A DNA stretch of 11,151 nucleotides from Candidatus Luteimonas excrementigallinarum (GCA_019115725.1 DXCY01000067.1:1-11151), one strand, 5' to 3'; positions 1 to 7,869 are shown, numbered from the stretch's first letter. Numbers and translations: made by a program. Notes: generated from the sequence alone by a model not told the origin.

Positions 1-3000
1 CACAACCAGTACTTCCGTGCGACGGGTGAGGGCGAGGCCTTCGTCCACGGTGAAGACGCGACTGCAGCCGGCTCCAATGCCATGGCTGATGGCGATTACG
101 CGACTGCGATCGGCGCATCAAGCGATGCCTATGGAATGGGCGCATCGGCGTTCGGCAGTGGCGCCATGGCGCAGGCCGAGAACGCGACGGCAGTCGGCTT
201 CAATGCAAATGCCTGGGGACAGAACAGCGCCGCGTTTGGTGCTGGTGCGCAGGCAGATGGTGCCGCCAGCGTGGCGGTCGGCGGGAATGCGGTGAACGAG
301 AACGGGGATCCCCTGCTGGTCGATGGCAGCGGCAATCCGATCGAGACCAGTGCCACCAGTGCCGGGGTAGGCGGAACCGCGGTCGGCGCCAGTGCCGAGG
401 CGTCGGGCTTTGCATCAACGGCGACCGGTGTGGGTGCCTACGCAGGCGGTGACCAGTCGTCGGCATTCGGCGCGGTGTCCAATGCGATCGGTGATTACTC
501 GACCGCGATCGGCACGATGAGCGCAGCCGTCGGGACCGCCAGCATTGCGATTGGCGAGTCGAGCGTTGCCGGCGGCGAGGAGAGCATCGCCATTGGCGGT
601 GCAGCGTACGGGTTCTTTACGACCGAGGCGCTCGGTGACGGATCCACCGCGCTTGGTGCGGGCTCCTGGGCAACCGGGGATCAGTCCACGTCCCTGGGCT
701 GGATGAGCAGCGCCGATGGGCAGAATTCCACTGCCCTGGGTGCAGCCTCGTGGGCGCAAGCCGATGACAGCACTGTTCTTGGCTACGGCGCCCATACCTC
801 GGCGGCCAACAGCGTGGCTCTGGGTGCGGGATCGGTGGCCGATCGCGAAGACAGCGTGTCCGTGGGTGAAGTGGGTGGCGAGCGCCAGATCACGAACGTG
901 GCGGCGGGTACCGAGGGCACCGATGCGGTGAATCTGGATCAGCTGAACGCGGTCGCCGAGGTGGCGGAGAACACCAGCAAGTACTTCACTGCCACCGGCA
1001 GTGATGCGAGCGACGCCGGTGCCTGGGCGGAAGGCAACGACGCCACCGCGGCTGGCGAAGCCAGCAATGCGTTCGGTGACGGCGCGTCCGCGTACGGCGG
1101 CGGCGCCGTGGCTTACAACGATGGCGCAACGGCAATCGGCTACAACACGGTGGCGGATGGCTTCCATTCGGTGGCGCTGGGTGCGTATGCCCAGGCCATT
1201 GGCGAGTCCAGCGTGGCGATCGGTGATGGTGCCTATGCGTCAGCGACCGGCGCGACTGCCACTGGTGCGGGTGCTGTCGCGGACAACGGCTACAGCACCG
1301 CGACGGGTGCAGAGGCGGTGGCTTCGGGTGTGCAGTCCACGGCCAGTGGTTTCCGTGCCCAAGCCAGCGAGGATGCTTCTTCCGCCTACGGTGGTTACAG
1401 CGTGGCCTCGGGCTTCGGCGCTTCGGCGCTGGGCTACGGCGCCAATGCAACGAGCGATGGTGCGACGGCGGTGGGTTTTGGTTCCAACGCCAGCGGCGAG
1501 TCTTCGGTCGCCGTGGGTGAAGGTTCCAATGCCAGCGGCTACAACAGCGTGGCGGTGGGTGGTTCGAGCTTCCTTGGGCTGCTGCCGACGGAAGCGACGG
1601 GTGACTACGCCACCGCCGTGGGCGCGGCCGCCTATGCGCCGGGCTACAACAGCACGGCGCTGGGTGCCTGGTCGATGGCATCGGGTTATGAATCCGTAGC
1701 AGTGGGTGCGGATGCCTACGCGACGGCGGACAACTCGGTGGCGCTGGGCGTGGGCTCGGAGGCTGATCGCGAGGGCACCGTATCGGTGGGCTCGGTGGGC
1801 AACGAGCGCCAGATCACCAATGTGGCGGCGGGCACCGAGGGTACCGATGCGGTGAACCTGGACCAGCTGAACGCGGTCGCCGAGGTGGCCGAGAACACCA
1901 GCAGGTACTTCACTGCCACCGGCAGCGAGTTCAGCGACGCCGGTGCCTACGCGGAAGGCAACGACGCCACCGCGGCCGGTGAGGCCAGCAATGCTTTCGG
2001 CGATGGAGCTTCCGCGTACGGCGGCGGTGCCATGGCCTTCAACGACGGCGCAACGGCGATCGGCTACAACACGGTGGCGGATGGCTTCCATTCGGTGGCG
2101 TTGGGTGCGTATGCCCAGGCCATTGGCGAGTCCAGCGTGGCGATCGGTGATGGTGCAGGCGCGTCAGCGATCGGTGCCACCGCTATCGGCACTGGTGCCA
2201 CGGCGGAAGGTCCGTACAGCACCGCGACCGGCGCAGAGTCAGTCGCCTCTGGACAGCAGTCCACGGCCAATGGCTTCCAGGCGACGGCAACCGGTGATGC
2301 GGGTTCGGCCTTTGGTGGTTACAGCGTGGCTTCGGGCTTCGGGACTTCCGCACTGGGCTACGGCGCCGAAGCGATGGGTGAGTACGCGACGGCGGTGGGC
2401 TTTGCCAGTGTTGCCAGCGCCGACTACAGCCTGGCGGTAGGCGGCCGTGCTGACTATGGCGATCTGTTGTTTGGCTTCCCTGGCCTGATTCTTCAGGACA
2501 CCGAAGCCAGCGGCGTGGCCTCGACCGCGCTGGGTAACGGTGCCTGGGCGACTGAACTGGGGGCGACTTCGGTGGGTACGCTGGCGGAGGCGCTGGGCGT
2601 GCAGGCCACCTCGCTGGGTACGTTGGCAGTGGCCCAGCAGGCGGGTTCTTCCGCACTGGGCAGCGGCAGCATCGCGCGGGCAGAGAACTCGACCGCGGTG
2701 GGCTTCCTGGCCGATGCGGCCGCGACCAACAGCGTGGCGCTGGGTGCGGATTCGGTGGCTGACCGTGCCGATACGGTGTCGGTGGGAGCGGTTGGCAACG
2801 AGCGGCAGATCACCAACGTCGCCGACGGCACTGAAGCGACCGATGCGGTGAATCTGGGCCAGCTGGAAGAGGCAACGGCCCACAACCAGTACTTCCGTGC
2901 GACGGGTGAGGGCGAGGCCTTCGCCCAGGGCGAGGAAGCCACTGCAGCCGGTTCGGATGCCATGGCCGATGGTGATTACGCCACTGCCGTGGGCTCCGGC

Positions 3001-5760
3001 GCCAGCGCGTTTGAGCAGGGTGCATCGGCATTCGGCAGCGGTGCCTTTGCCTATGGCCAGGACGCGACGGCGGTTGGCTACGGCGCCTCGGCTGATGGTG
3101 AAAGCGCGGTGGCCCTGGGTGCCTCTGCCCAGGGCACCGCGGACTACGCGGTGGCCGTGGGTGCGGAAAGCGTGGCCGAAGGCCTGCTGTCGACGGCCAC
3201 CGGTTCCGCCGCCATGGCGGTGGGCGATGGCAGCGTGGCATCGGGTGCGCTGAGCACGGCCTCCGGCGAAGAGTCGACCGCGGTGGGCTTCTGGGCTGAA
3301 GCGACTGGCGACGTGGCTACCGCGCTGGGTGCCGAATCACTGGCATCCGGTGAGCAGGCCATCGCCGCAGGCTTCCGCAGCGAGGCAAGCGGTCTGGCCG
3401 GTTCGGCCTATGGTGGCTACAGCGTGGCCTCGGAGATGGGCGCCACGGCGTTGGGTTATGGGGCTGAGGCGGTGGCCGATTTCGCCACCGCCGTCGGTAC
3501 CGGCGCATGGGCCACGGGCGCTTCCAGCGTGGCCGTGGGCGAATACAGCGAAGCCCAGGGCGCCGAAAGCGTAGCGGTGGGTGGCACGGTGTTCGGATTC
3601 ATTCCGACCCAGGCGACCGGTGAAGGCGCCACGGCCATGGGCGCGGGGGCCTGGGCCACTGGTGACTACTCCACAGCGAACGGCTGGATCAGCAGCGCCG
3701 ATGGCGCGAACTCTACCGCCCTGGGCGCCAGCTCCTGGGCAGAGGCTGACGGTACGACGGTGCTCGGTTACGGCGCCTACGCCTCAGAGGCCAACAGCGT
3801 GGCCCTGGGTGCGGGATCCGTGGCCGATCGCGAAGACAGTGTGTCGGTGGGTGAAGTGGGCGGCGAGCGCCAGATCACCAACGTGGCCGCGGGCAGCGAA
3901 GGCACGGATGCGGTGAACCTGGACCAGCTGCAGGGCGCTATTGCGGCAGTAGACACCGAAGGCAACCGCTTCTTCGCCGCTACTGCCGGTGAAGACGAAG
4001 ATGGCGTGGGCGCCAGTGCAACCGGCTTCAACGCCACCGCCGGAGGCGAGCAGTCGCTGGCCGCGGGTGATGGTGCGGTGGCCCTGGGTGCCTATGCCGA
4101 CGCTTCCGGCATGGACAGTGCGGCATTCGGCCACCAGGCCCATGCAGCGGCGGACAACAGCGTTGCCCTGGGTGCGGGTTCCGTGGCCGACCGTGACAAC
4201 ACGGTCTCGGTGGGCCATGCCGGTGGCGAGCGCCAGATCACCAGCGTGGCGGCCGGTACCGAGGCCACCGATGCGGTGAACCTGGGCCAGCTGACCGCCG
4301 TGGCTGACGACGTGACGGCCCTGGCCGATTCGGCCGTGCTGTACGACGACGACACCCGCGGCACGGTGACCTTCGCCGGTGAGGAAGGCACGCTGCTGAC
4401 CAACCTGGCCGAGGGTGAGGTGAGTGCCGACAGCACCGATGCGGTGACCGGCAGCCAGCTGTTCGAGACCAACGAGCAGGTGGCGCAGGTCGGCGAGCGG
4501 GTGGACGTGGTGGAAGGACGGGTGGATGACCTCGATGGCCGTATCGGCGATGTCGAAGGGGTGGCTGCCAACGCCATTTCCTACGATGACGACACCCGCG
4601 GGGTGGCGACGCTGGCCGGTGAGAACGGCACGCGCCTGACCAACCTGGCGGCCGGCCGCATCAACGCCACCAGCACCGACGCGGTGACCGGCGGCCAGGT
4701 ATATGCCTCGATTAACTCGGTCGCGACCGCCTTCGGCGGCAATACCGTGGTCGATGCCAATGGCCGCCTGATCGGCACCGTGTTCTCGGTGCAGGGCAGC
4801 TACTACGGCAACGTGGGTGAAGCGCTGGCCGCGCTGGATACCCACATCGGCCTGCTTGATGGCCGCCTGGCCGGCGTGGAAGGCCAGATGGCCGCCGGCG
4901 AGGGCAACAACAAGCGCGTGGCGGTTGGTGGGCGAGCCGAGGGTGGTGACGACGCCGCCATTGCCGAGGGCAGCAACGCGGTGGCGGCCGGTTCCGGCGC
5001 CAGCGCCGGCGGCGAGAACGCCATTGCCATCGGTGGCGACGCCTATGCCCACGGCCCGAACGACATCGCCATTGGCGGTAACGCGTTCGTTGGGGCTGAC
5101 GGCAGTACTGCAGTGGGCGCCAACGCCAATATCACCGCAGATGCCACCAATGCGGTGGCGGTGGGCGAGGGCGCAAGCGTCAGCGCGGCGTCGGGAACGG
5201 CCATTGGCCAGGGCGCTTCTGTGACCGCGGAAGGTGCGGTAGCCCTGGGCCAGGGGTCGGTGGCTGACCGGGCCAACACGGTCTCGGTGGGCAGCGCTGG
5301 CAATGAGCGGCAGATCACCAACGTGGCTGCGGGCACCGCGGCCACCGATGCTGCGAACGTTGGCCAGGTGACTGCCAGTGTTGCCGAGGCCAAGGCCTAT
5401 ACCGACTCCACCGCCACCCAGACGCTGTCCTCCGCCAATGCCTATACGGACCAGCGGATGGCGGTGTGGAACGACAACTTCGACGCGTTCCGCGGAGATG
5501 TCGAGCGCCGGTTCCATGACGTGGACCGCCGCATGGACCGCCAGGGCGCCATGGGCGCGGCAATGCTGAACATGGCTACCAGTGCCGCCGGCATCCGCAC
5601 CCAGAACCGCGTGGGCGTGGGCGTGGGCTTCCAGGGGGGAGAAAGTGCCCTGTCGGTCGGCTATCAGCGTGCGCTCAGCGAGCGCGCAACGATCACCGTC
5701 GGCGGTGCGTTCAGTGGAGACGAGAAGTCGGTAGGTGTGGGTGCGGGCTTCGGCTGGTGA
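1..5760 (+). CDS. Trimeric autotransporter adhesin (YadA-like), 5' truncated by window edge
   Basis: This is the C-terminal 1919 residues of a giant type Vc autotransporter. The frame is open from base 1, so the ATG at 82 is internal and the signal peptide lies upstream. Roughly 14-residue Gly/Ala/Ser head repeats (pattern S-[TV]-A-[VIL]-G) fill residues 1-1410, grouped into units that each end in a neck such as ERQITNVAAGTEGTDAVN. Necks lie near residues 281-316, 590-625, 921-955, 1276-1312, 1400-1432 and 1760-1790. Two YDDDTRG...TNLA...STDAVTG modules and a coiled coil form the stalk (residues 1448-1640). A second head spans residues 1640-1760. A coiled coil with paired AYTD motifs and a beta-rich anchor ending in Trp complete the protein. 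Such proteins trimerise on the cell surface and bind host matrix, abiotic surfaces or other cells. The ligand cannot be read from sequence. The head is far longer than in YadA. Function is known from the family; the architecture is seen directly. Confidence 0.96.
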   Translation, partial: HNQYFRATGEGEAFVHGEDATAAGSNAMADGDYATAIGASSDAYGMGASAFGSGAMAQAENATAVGFNANAWGQNSAAFGAGAQADGAASVAVGGNAVNENGDPLLVDGSGNPIETSATSAGVGGTAVGASAEASGFASTATGVGAYAGGDQSSAFGAVSNAIGDYSTAIGTMSAAVGTASIAIGESSVAGGEESIAIGGAAYGFFTTEALGDGSTALGAGSWATGDQSTSLGWMSSADGQNSTALGAASWAQADDSTVLGYGAHTSAANSVALGAGSVADREDSVSVGEVGGERQITNVAAGTEGTDAVNLDQLNAVAEVAENTSKYFTATGSDASDAGAWAEGNDATAAGEASNAFGDGASAYGGGAVAYNDGATAIGYNTVADGFHSVALGAYAQAIGESSVAIGDGAYASATGATATGAGAVADNGYSTATGAEAVASGVQSTASGFRAQASEDASSAYGGYSVASGFGASALGYGANATSDGATAVGFGSNASGESSVAVGEGSNASGYNSVAVGGSSFLGLLPTEATGDYATAVGAAAYAPGYNSTALGAWSMASGYESVAVGADAYATADNSVALGVGSEADREGTVSVGSVGNERQITNVAAGTEGTDAVNLDQLNAVAEVAENTSRYFTATGSEFSDAGAYAEGNDATAAGEASNAFGDGASAYGGGAMAFNDGATAIGYNTVADGFHSVALGAYAQAIGESSVAIGDGAGASAIGATAIGTGATAEGPYSTATGAESVASGQQSTANGFQATATGDAGSAFGGYSVASGFGTSALGYGAEAMGEYATAVGFASVASADYSLAVGGRADYGDLLFGFPGLILQDTEASGVASTALGNGAWATELGATSVGTLAEALGVQATSLGTLAVAQQAGSSALGSGSIARAENSTAVGFLADAAATNSVALGADSVADRADTVSVGAVGNERQITNVADGTEATDAVNLGQLEEATAHNQYFRATGEGEAFAQGEEATAAGSDAMADGDYATAVGSGASAFEQGASAFGSGAFAYGQDATAVGYGASADGESAVALGASAQGTADYAVAVGAESVAEGLLSTATGSAAMAVGDGSVASGALSTASGEESTAVGFWAEATGDVATALGAESLASGEQAIAAGFRSEASGLAGSAYGGYSVASEMGATALGYGAEAVADFATAVGTGAWATGASSVAVGEYSEAQGAESVAVGGTVFGFIPTQATGEGATAMGAGAWATGDYSTANGWISSADGANSTALGASSWAEADGTTVLGYGAYASEANSVALGAGSVADREDSVSVGEVGGERQITNVAAGSEGTDAVNLDQLQGAIAAVDTEGNRFFAATAGEDEDGVGASATGFNATAGGEQSLAAGDGAVALGAYADASGMDSAAFGHQAHAAADNSVALGAGSVADRDNTVSVGHAGGERQITSVAAGTEATDAVNLGQLTAVADDVTALADSAVLYDDDTRGTVTFAGEEGTLLTNLAEGEVSADSTDAVTGSQLFETNEQVAQVGERVDVVEGRVDDLDGRIGDVEGVAANAISYDDDTRGVATLAGENGTRLTNLAAGRINATSTDAVTGGQVYASINSVATAFGGNTVVDANGRLIGTVFSVQGSYYGNVGEALAALDTHIGLLDGRLAGVEGQMAAGEGNNKRVAVGGRAEGGDDAAIAEGSNAVAAGSGASAGGENAIAIGGDAYAHGPNDIAIGGNAFVGADGSTAVGANANITADATNAVAVGEGASVSAASGTAIGQGASVTAEGAVALGQGSVADRANTVSVGSAGNERQITNVAAGTAATDAANVGQVTASVAEAKAYTDSTATQTLSSANAYTDQRMAVWNDNFDAFRGDVERRFHDVDRRMDRQGAMGAAMLNMATSAAGIRTQNRVGVGVGFQGGESALSVGYQRALSERATITVGGAFSGDEKSVGVGAGFGW
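1135..1232 (+). repeat. Near-identical DNA block, copy 1 (unit B)
   Basis: This 98-nt block matches 2059-2156 in unit C at a constant offset of 924 nt. The only mismatch is C at 1177 against T at 2101, a synonymous Leu change. It encodes head repeats including the stretch YNTVADGFHSVALGAYAQ. The flanking sequence in both units is similar but less well conserved. Confidence 0.95.
2059..2156 (+). repeat. Near-identical DNA block, copy 2 (unit C)
   Basis: This is the partner of 1135-1232, with one mismatch in 98 nt. Divergence resumes after the shared GDGA codons: unit B continues with YAS and unit C with GAS. Confidence 0.95.
2881..2923 (+). repeat. 43-nt exact copy of the window's first bases
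   Basis: Bases 2881-2923 are identical to bases 1-43, encoding HNQYFRATGEGEAF, at a distance of exactly 2880 nt (960 codons). The second copy directly follows the third neck and an EEATA segment. The window therefore probably begins just after an equivalent neck upstream. Confidence 0.97.
4321..4713 (+). other. Adhesin stalk: two GIN-like/long-neck modules around a coiled coil
   Basis: Two paralogous modules start with YDDDTRG (4342 and 4585) and run into TNLAEGEVSADSTDAVTG and TNLAAGRINATSTDAVTG. These are the long-neck connectors of YadA-type stalks (Pfam YadA_stalk type). Between them, about 4441-4563, lies a Val/Leu heptad segment (VDVVEGRVDDLDGRIGDVEG) expected to form a trimeric coiled coil. 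The change from beta-roll head to stalk is clear from composition. The exact daTAA-style module names are inferred from memory. Confidence 0.8.
4915..5361 (+). other. Membrane-proximal second YadA-like head and final neck
   Basis: Head-type repeats resume after the stalk (NAIAIGGDAYAHGPNDIAIG and similar) and end in the last neck at about 5278-5361. That neck is atypical: it reads TDAANVGQV where the others read TDAVNLxQL. This makes the protein multi-headed, with a small head close to the membrane and separated from the anchor only by a short coiled coil. Confidence 0.85.
5362..5757 (+). other. C-terminal coiled coil and YadA-type outer-membrane anchor
   Basis: Residues encoded by 5371-5460 contain two AYTD motifs and lead into a charged helical stretch (FRGDVERRFHDVDRRMDR) that would pass through the trimeric pore. 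From about 5545 follow amphipathic beta strands with alternating Val/Gly and Ala (VGVGVGF, SALSVGYQRAL, ATITVGGAF, SVGVGAGFGW). They end in a terminal Trp, as expected for recognition by the BAM machinery. Length and order fit the family anchor, which forms a 12-stranded barrel from three chains. Confidence 0.92.
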
Positions 5761-5765
5761 GTGCT

Positions 5766-5797
5766 GCCTGGGCCGCCCTGTGGACAGGGGCCCAGGC
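5766..5797 (+). terminator. Hairpin downstream of the adhesin stop codon
   Basis: GCCTGGG at 5766-5772 pairs with CCCAGGC at 5791-5797. An inner CCCTG/CAGGG stem (5776-5780 with 5785-5789) sits inside, with a small bulge and a TGGA loop. It starts 6 nt after the TGA. The nearest run of T (5817-5821) is about 20 nt downstream, so this is not a textbook intrinsic terminator. It may instead be a 3'-end stabilising structure. Confidence 0.45.
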
Positions 5798-5925
5798 CAT
5801 GGAATCGGGGGGACGGTTTTTACGGTACGAAGCAGGAAGGGGGTAATCCCGTACGCATGTATCAGGCAATGAGCGGGATCCTGACGCGGAAAAACGCCAG
5901 TTGGCATCCATTAAAACGCAGTAGT

Positions 5926-5940
5926 AAGGAGAGAGAGAGG
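5926..5940 (+). promoter_or_regulatory. Strong ribosome binding site with GA-dinucleotide tract for protease 1
   Basis: AAGGAG at 5926-5931 lies 9 nt before the ATG at 5941. It runs into a purine tract with five GA units (5929-5938). It fixes the start at 5941, where the protein begins with a signal peptide, rather than the GTG at 5761 that opens the same frame. I see no convincing -35/-10 pair in 5798-5925. Confidence 0.75.
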
Positions 5941-7842
5941 ATGAAAAAGTACAAGCTGAGCCTCGCGGTCGCCGCCGCAATAGTAGTGGGAGCGACCAGC
6001 TTCGGGGCTTCGGCATCGGAGCGTATCTTCGAGGCGAGGATCCATGACCCGGTGGAGGCACCGGCGGCAGGTACGCCCGGCAACCGCTTTGTCGTCAAGT
6101 TCAATGCGCCAGCAGGCAGGGCTTTGGCCGACGATCGAGTCAAGTCAATGGCGCTCGACAGCGCGGTCAGTCGCGCCGGTCTGGCACGGTCGCTGCGTGG
6201 GACGACCGCCAGCAGCGGTGGTGCTGGTCTGAGTGCAAAAATCGAGGGCCGGATAGGCGCGGCGGGCTGGCATGTGGTCAGCACTTCCCGTCGCCTGTCG
6301 GCGGTGGAGTCCGAGCGGTTCCTGCGCGAACTGGAGGCCGATCCGAGTATTGCTGTCGCCGAGCCGGACCGGCTCTACCGGCACATGGGCAACATGGCCC
6401 CGGCTGCCGCGCCCGATGACCCGCAGTACTCCTATCAATGGAACTTCAGGGACGGCCCCGGCGGCGTCCACGCTGAAGCCGGCTGGGACATCAGCACCGG
6501 CGAAGGGGTGGTGGTGGCGATCATCGATACCGGCATCGTGCAGGACCATATGGACCTGCAGGCGAATGTGATCCCCGGTTACGACATGATCAGCTGGTCG
6601 GAGATTTCGCGGCGCCCTGCCGATGGACGCGTGCCCGGGGGCTGGGACCTGGGTGACTGGGTGGAGGCGAACTACTGCACGCAGATCGGCACCGGTCCGC
6701 ATCCGGCCGATACCAGTTCCTGGCACGGCTCGCACGTGGCCGGCACCGTGGCGCAGGAAACCAACAACGGCAGCGGACTGGCCGGCCTCGCACACGGTGC
6801 GCAGGTGATGCCGCTGCGCGCCCTGGGTTCATGCGGCGGACTGGGCAGCGATATCGCCGACGCCATGCTGTGGGCGGCGGGCATCGAAGTGCCGGGCTTG
6901 CCGGTCAATGAAAACCCGGCCGAGGTCATCAACATGAGCCTGGGCAGCGTGGCACCGACGGCATGCTCGGCGCTGTATCAGGATGCGATTGACCAGGTGA
7001 ACGCGACCGGGACCATCATCGTGGTGGCCGCGGGCAATGACAACGACAACGCCGGCGATTACACCATGTCCTCCTGCGACGGCGTGATCAGCGTTGGTGC
7101 CACCAACGTGCTGGGCGACAAGTCCGGTTATTCCAGCTGGGGGCCGGCCGTGGACATCTCCGCTCCGGGCGGAGACTTCAGTATTGCAGCCCACGGCAAC
7201 GACCGTGCCATCTGGCAGGTGACCAACGGCGGTGAGCAGGGACCCCTGTACGACGTGGATGGCGCGTGGATCCTGCGCGGCTTCCAGGGCACTTCCATGG
7301 CATCCCCGCACGTGGCCGCCGCCGTTGCCATGGTCCAGAGCGTTGTCGACATGCCGCTGGACCGCGAGCAGATGCGCAGCCTGCTGATGCAGACGGCGAG
7401 CCCATTCGCAACTGCACCGTCCAACCCGATGGGTGCAGGGATCCTGAATCTCGGGGCACTGTTGACCAAGGCCATTGAAGAGCCCTGCGATCCAGAGGTT
7501 GAAGAGTGCGAACCGCAGGGTCCCGACGCGATCATGATCGCCAACAAGGTGCCGATGCGCGGGTTGTCCGGTTCCGCCGGCAACGAGACGCTCTACGCTC
7601 TGGAAGTGCCCGCGGGCGTGACCGGTGTGCTGAGCATCACCACCTCGGGTGGCAGCGGCAACGTGTCGATGCAGGTGAGCCTGGACGAGGAGCCGACTGA
7701 AGGTGCCGCGGGCTGGTCGTCAAGCCGTCCCGGCAACAACGAAACGGTGCGGGTCAACAACCCGGCGGCCGGCATCTACTACATCAAGCTGAGCGGCAGC
7801 TACAGCAATGTGACCCTGCAGGGGCGTTTCCAGGAGCCGTGA
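5941..7842 (+). CDS. Secreted subtilisin-like serine protease (S8) with one C-terminal PPC domain
   Basis: The 633-residue preproprotein starts with a Sec signal peptide (MKKYKLSLAVAAAIVVGATS, likely cut after Ala25). An I9-like propeptide follows at about residues 47-146; it begins NRFVVKF and ends near VAEPDRLYRH. The S8 catalytic domain (about 160-512) has Asp196 in AIIDTG, His262 in WHGSHVAGT, oxyanion Asn366 in VVAAGND and Ser452 in GTSMASPH, so it should be active. Cysteines at 246, 298, 342 and 379 are matched in the neighbouring paralogue. A PCDPEVEEC linker (515-523) leads to a PPC domain (about 534-633). PPC domains are often removed during secretion or maturation. The export route is probably the T2SS whose motor gene lies downstream, as recalled for StmPr proteases of Stenotrophomonas. 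Which StmPr, if any, this is cannot be decided here. Substrate preference is unknown. Confidence 0.95.
   Translation: MKKYKLSLAVAAAIVVGATSFGASASERIFEARIHDPVEAPAAGTPGNRFVVKFNAPAGRALADDRVKSMALDSAVSRAGLARSLRGTTASSGGAGLSAKIEGRIGAAGWHVVSTSRRLSAVESERFLRELEADPSIAVAEPDRLYRHMGNMAPAAAPDDPQYSYQWNFRDGPGGVHAEAGWDISTGEGVVVAIIDTGIVQDHMDLQANVIPGYDMISWSEISRRPADGRVPGGWDLGDWVEANYCTQIGTGPHPADTSSWHGSHVAGTVAQETNNGSGLAGLAHGAQVMPLRALGSCGGLGSDIADAMLWAAGIEVPGLPVNENPAEVINMSLGSVAPTACSALYQDAIDQVNATGTIIVVAAGNDNDNAGDYTMSSCDGVISVGATNVLGDKSGYSSWGPAVDISAPGGDFSIAAHGNDRAIWQVTNGGEQGPLYDVDGAWILRGFQGTSMASPHVAAAVAMVQSVVDMPLDREQMRSLLMQTASPFATAPSNPMGAGILNLGALLTKAIEEPCDPEVEECEPQGPDAIMIANKVPMRGLSGSAGNETLYALEVPAGVTGVLSITTSGGSGNVSMQVSLDEEPTEGAAGWSSSRPGNNETVRVNNPAAGIYYIKLSGSYSNVTLQGRFQEP
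7540..7839 (+). repeat. PPC module of protease 1, paralogous to 9511-9810
   Basis: One hundred codons (ANKVPMRGLSG to GRFQEP) align without gaps to 9511-9810. By hand count, 80 of 100 residues are identical. The DNA is also visibly similar, for example around the shared SITTSGGSGN and GNNETVRVNNPAAG segments. Confidence 0.9.
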
Positions 7843-7869
7843 GGCTGACAGGACGCCATTGAGCAACAT

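Larger units (their letters stand above)
10..4300 (+). repeat. Nested head-repeat array of the adhesin: four ~1 kb units plus one short unit
   Basis: Units begin at a Tyr-Phe or Phe-Phe followed by ATG- or ATA-like residues, just after each neck: A at 10, B at 982, C at 1906, D at 2890 and short unit E at 3970. Spacings are 972, 924, 984 and 1080 nt, all multiples of three. Inside each unit lie about 42-nt (14-codon) repeats, about 18 in unit A. Units A and D resemble each other at both ends, and units B and C resemble each other through much of their length. Each of A-D carries a short hydrophobic insert after a V-G-G or I-G-G. Unit E keeps only a few head repeats and a neck. The repeats are seen directly; the unit boundaries are my choice. 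Confidence 0.9.

Noticed and set aside
415..1167. 250-codon and similar (283, 214 codon) minus-strand frames over the head repeats
   Set aside because: They mirror the 14-codon repeats of the adhesin, recurring at each unit with the same composition. They are shadows of the real frame.
1..5760. Regular short direct repeats resembling a CRISPR array
   Set aside because: The ~42-nt periodicity is in frame, degenerate and without spacers. It encodes YadA-type head repeats.
3784..5907. 707-codon open frame on the minus strand
   Set aside because: It lies opposite the adhesin and is rich in His, Arg and Gly from reversed GC-biased codons. It has no recognisable domain, and the + strand frame contains clear necks, stalk and anchor.
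5901..5927. TTGGCA with TAGTAA as a possible -35/-10 pair
   Set aside because: The spacing is 15 nt, the -10 matches only half the consensus, and it overlaps the ribosome binding site.
5761..5940. In-frame GTG extension of protease 1 (60 extra residues)
   Set aside because: The extension covers the hairpin region, lacks protein-like composition and would bury the signal peptide. The ATG at 5941 has a strong ribosome binding site.
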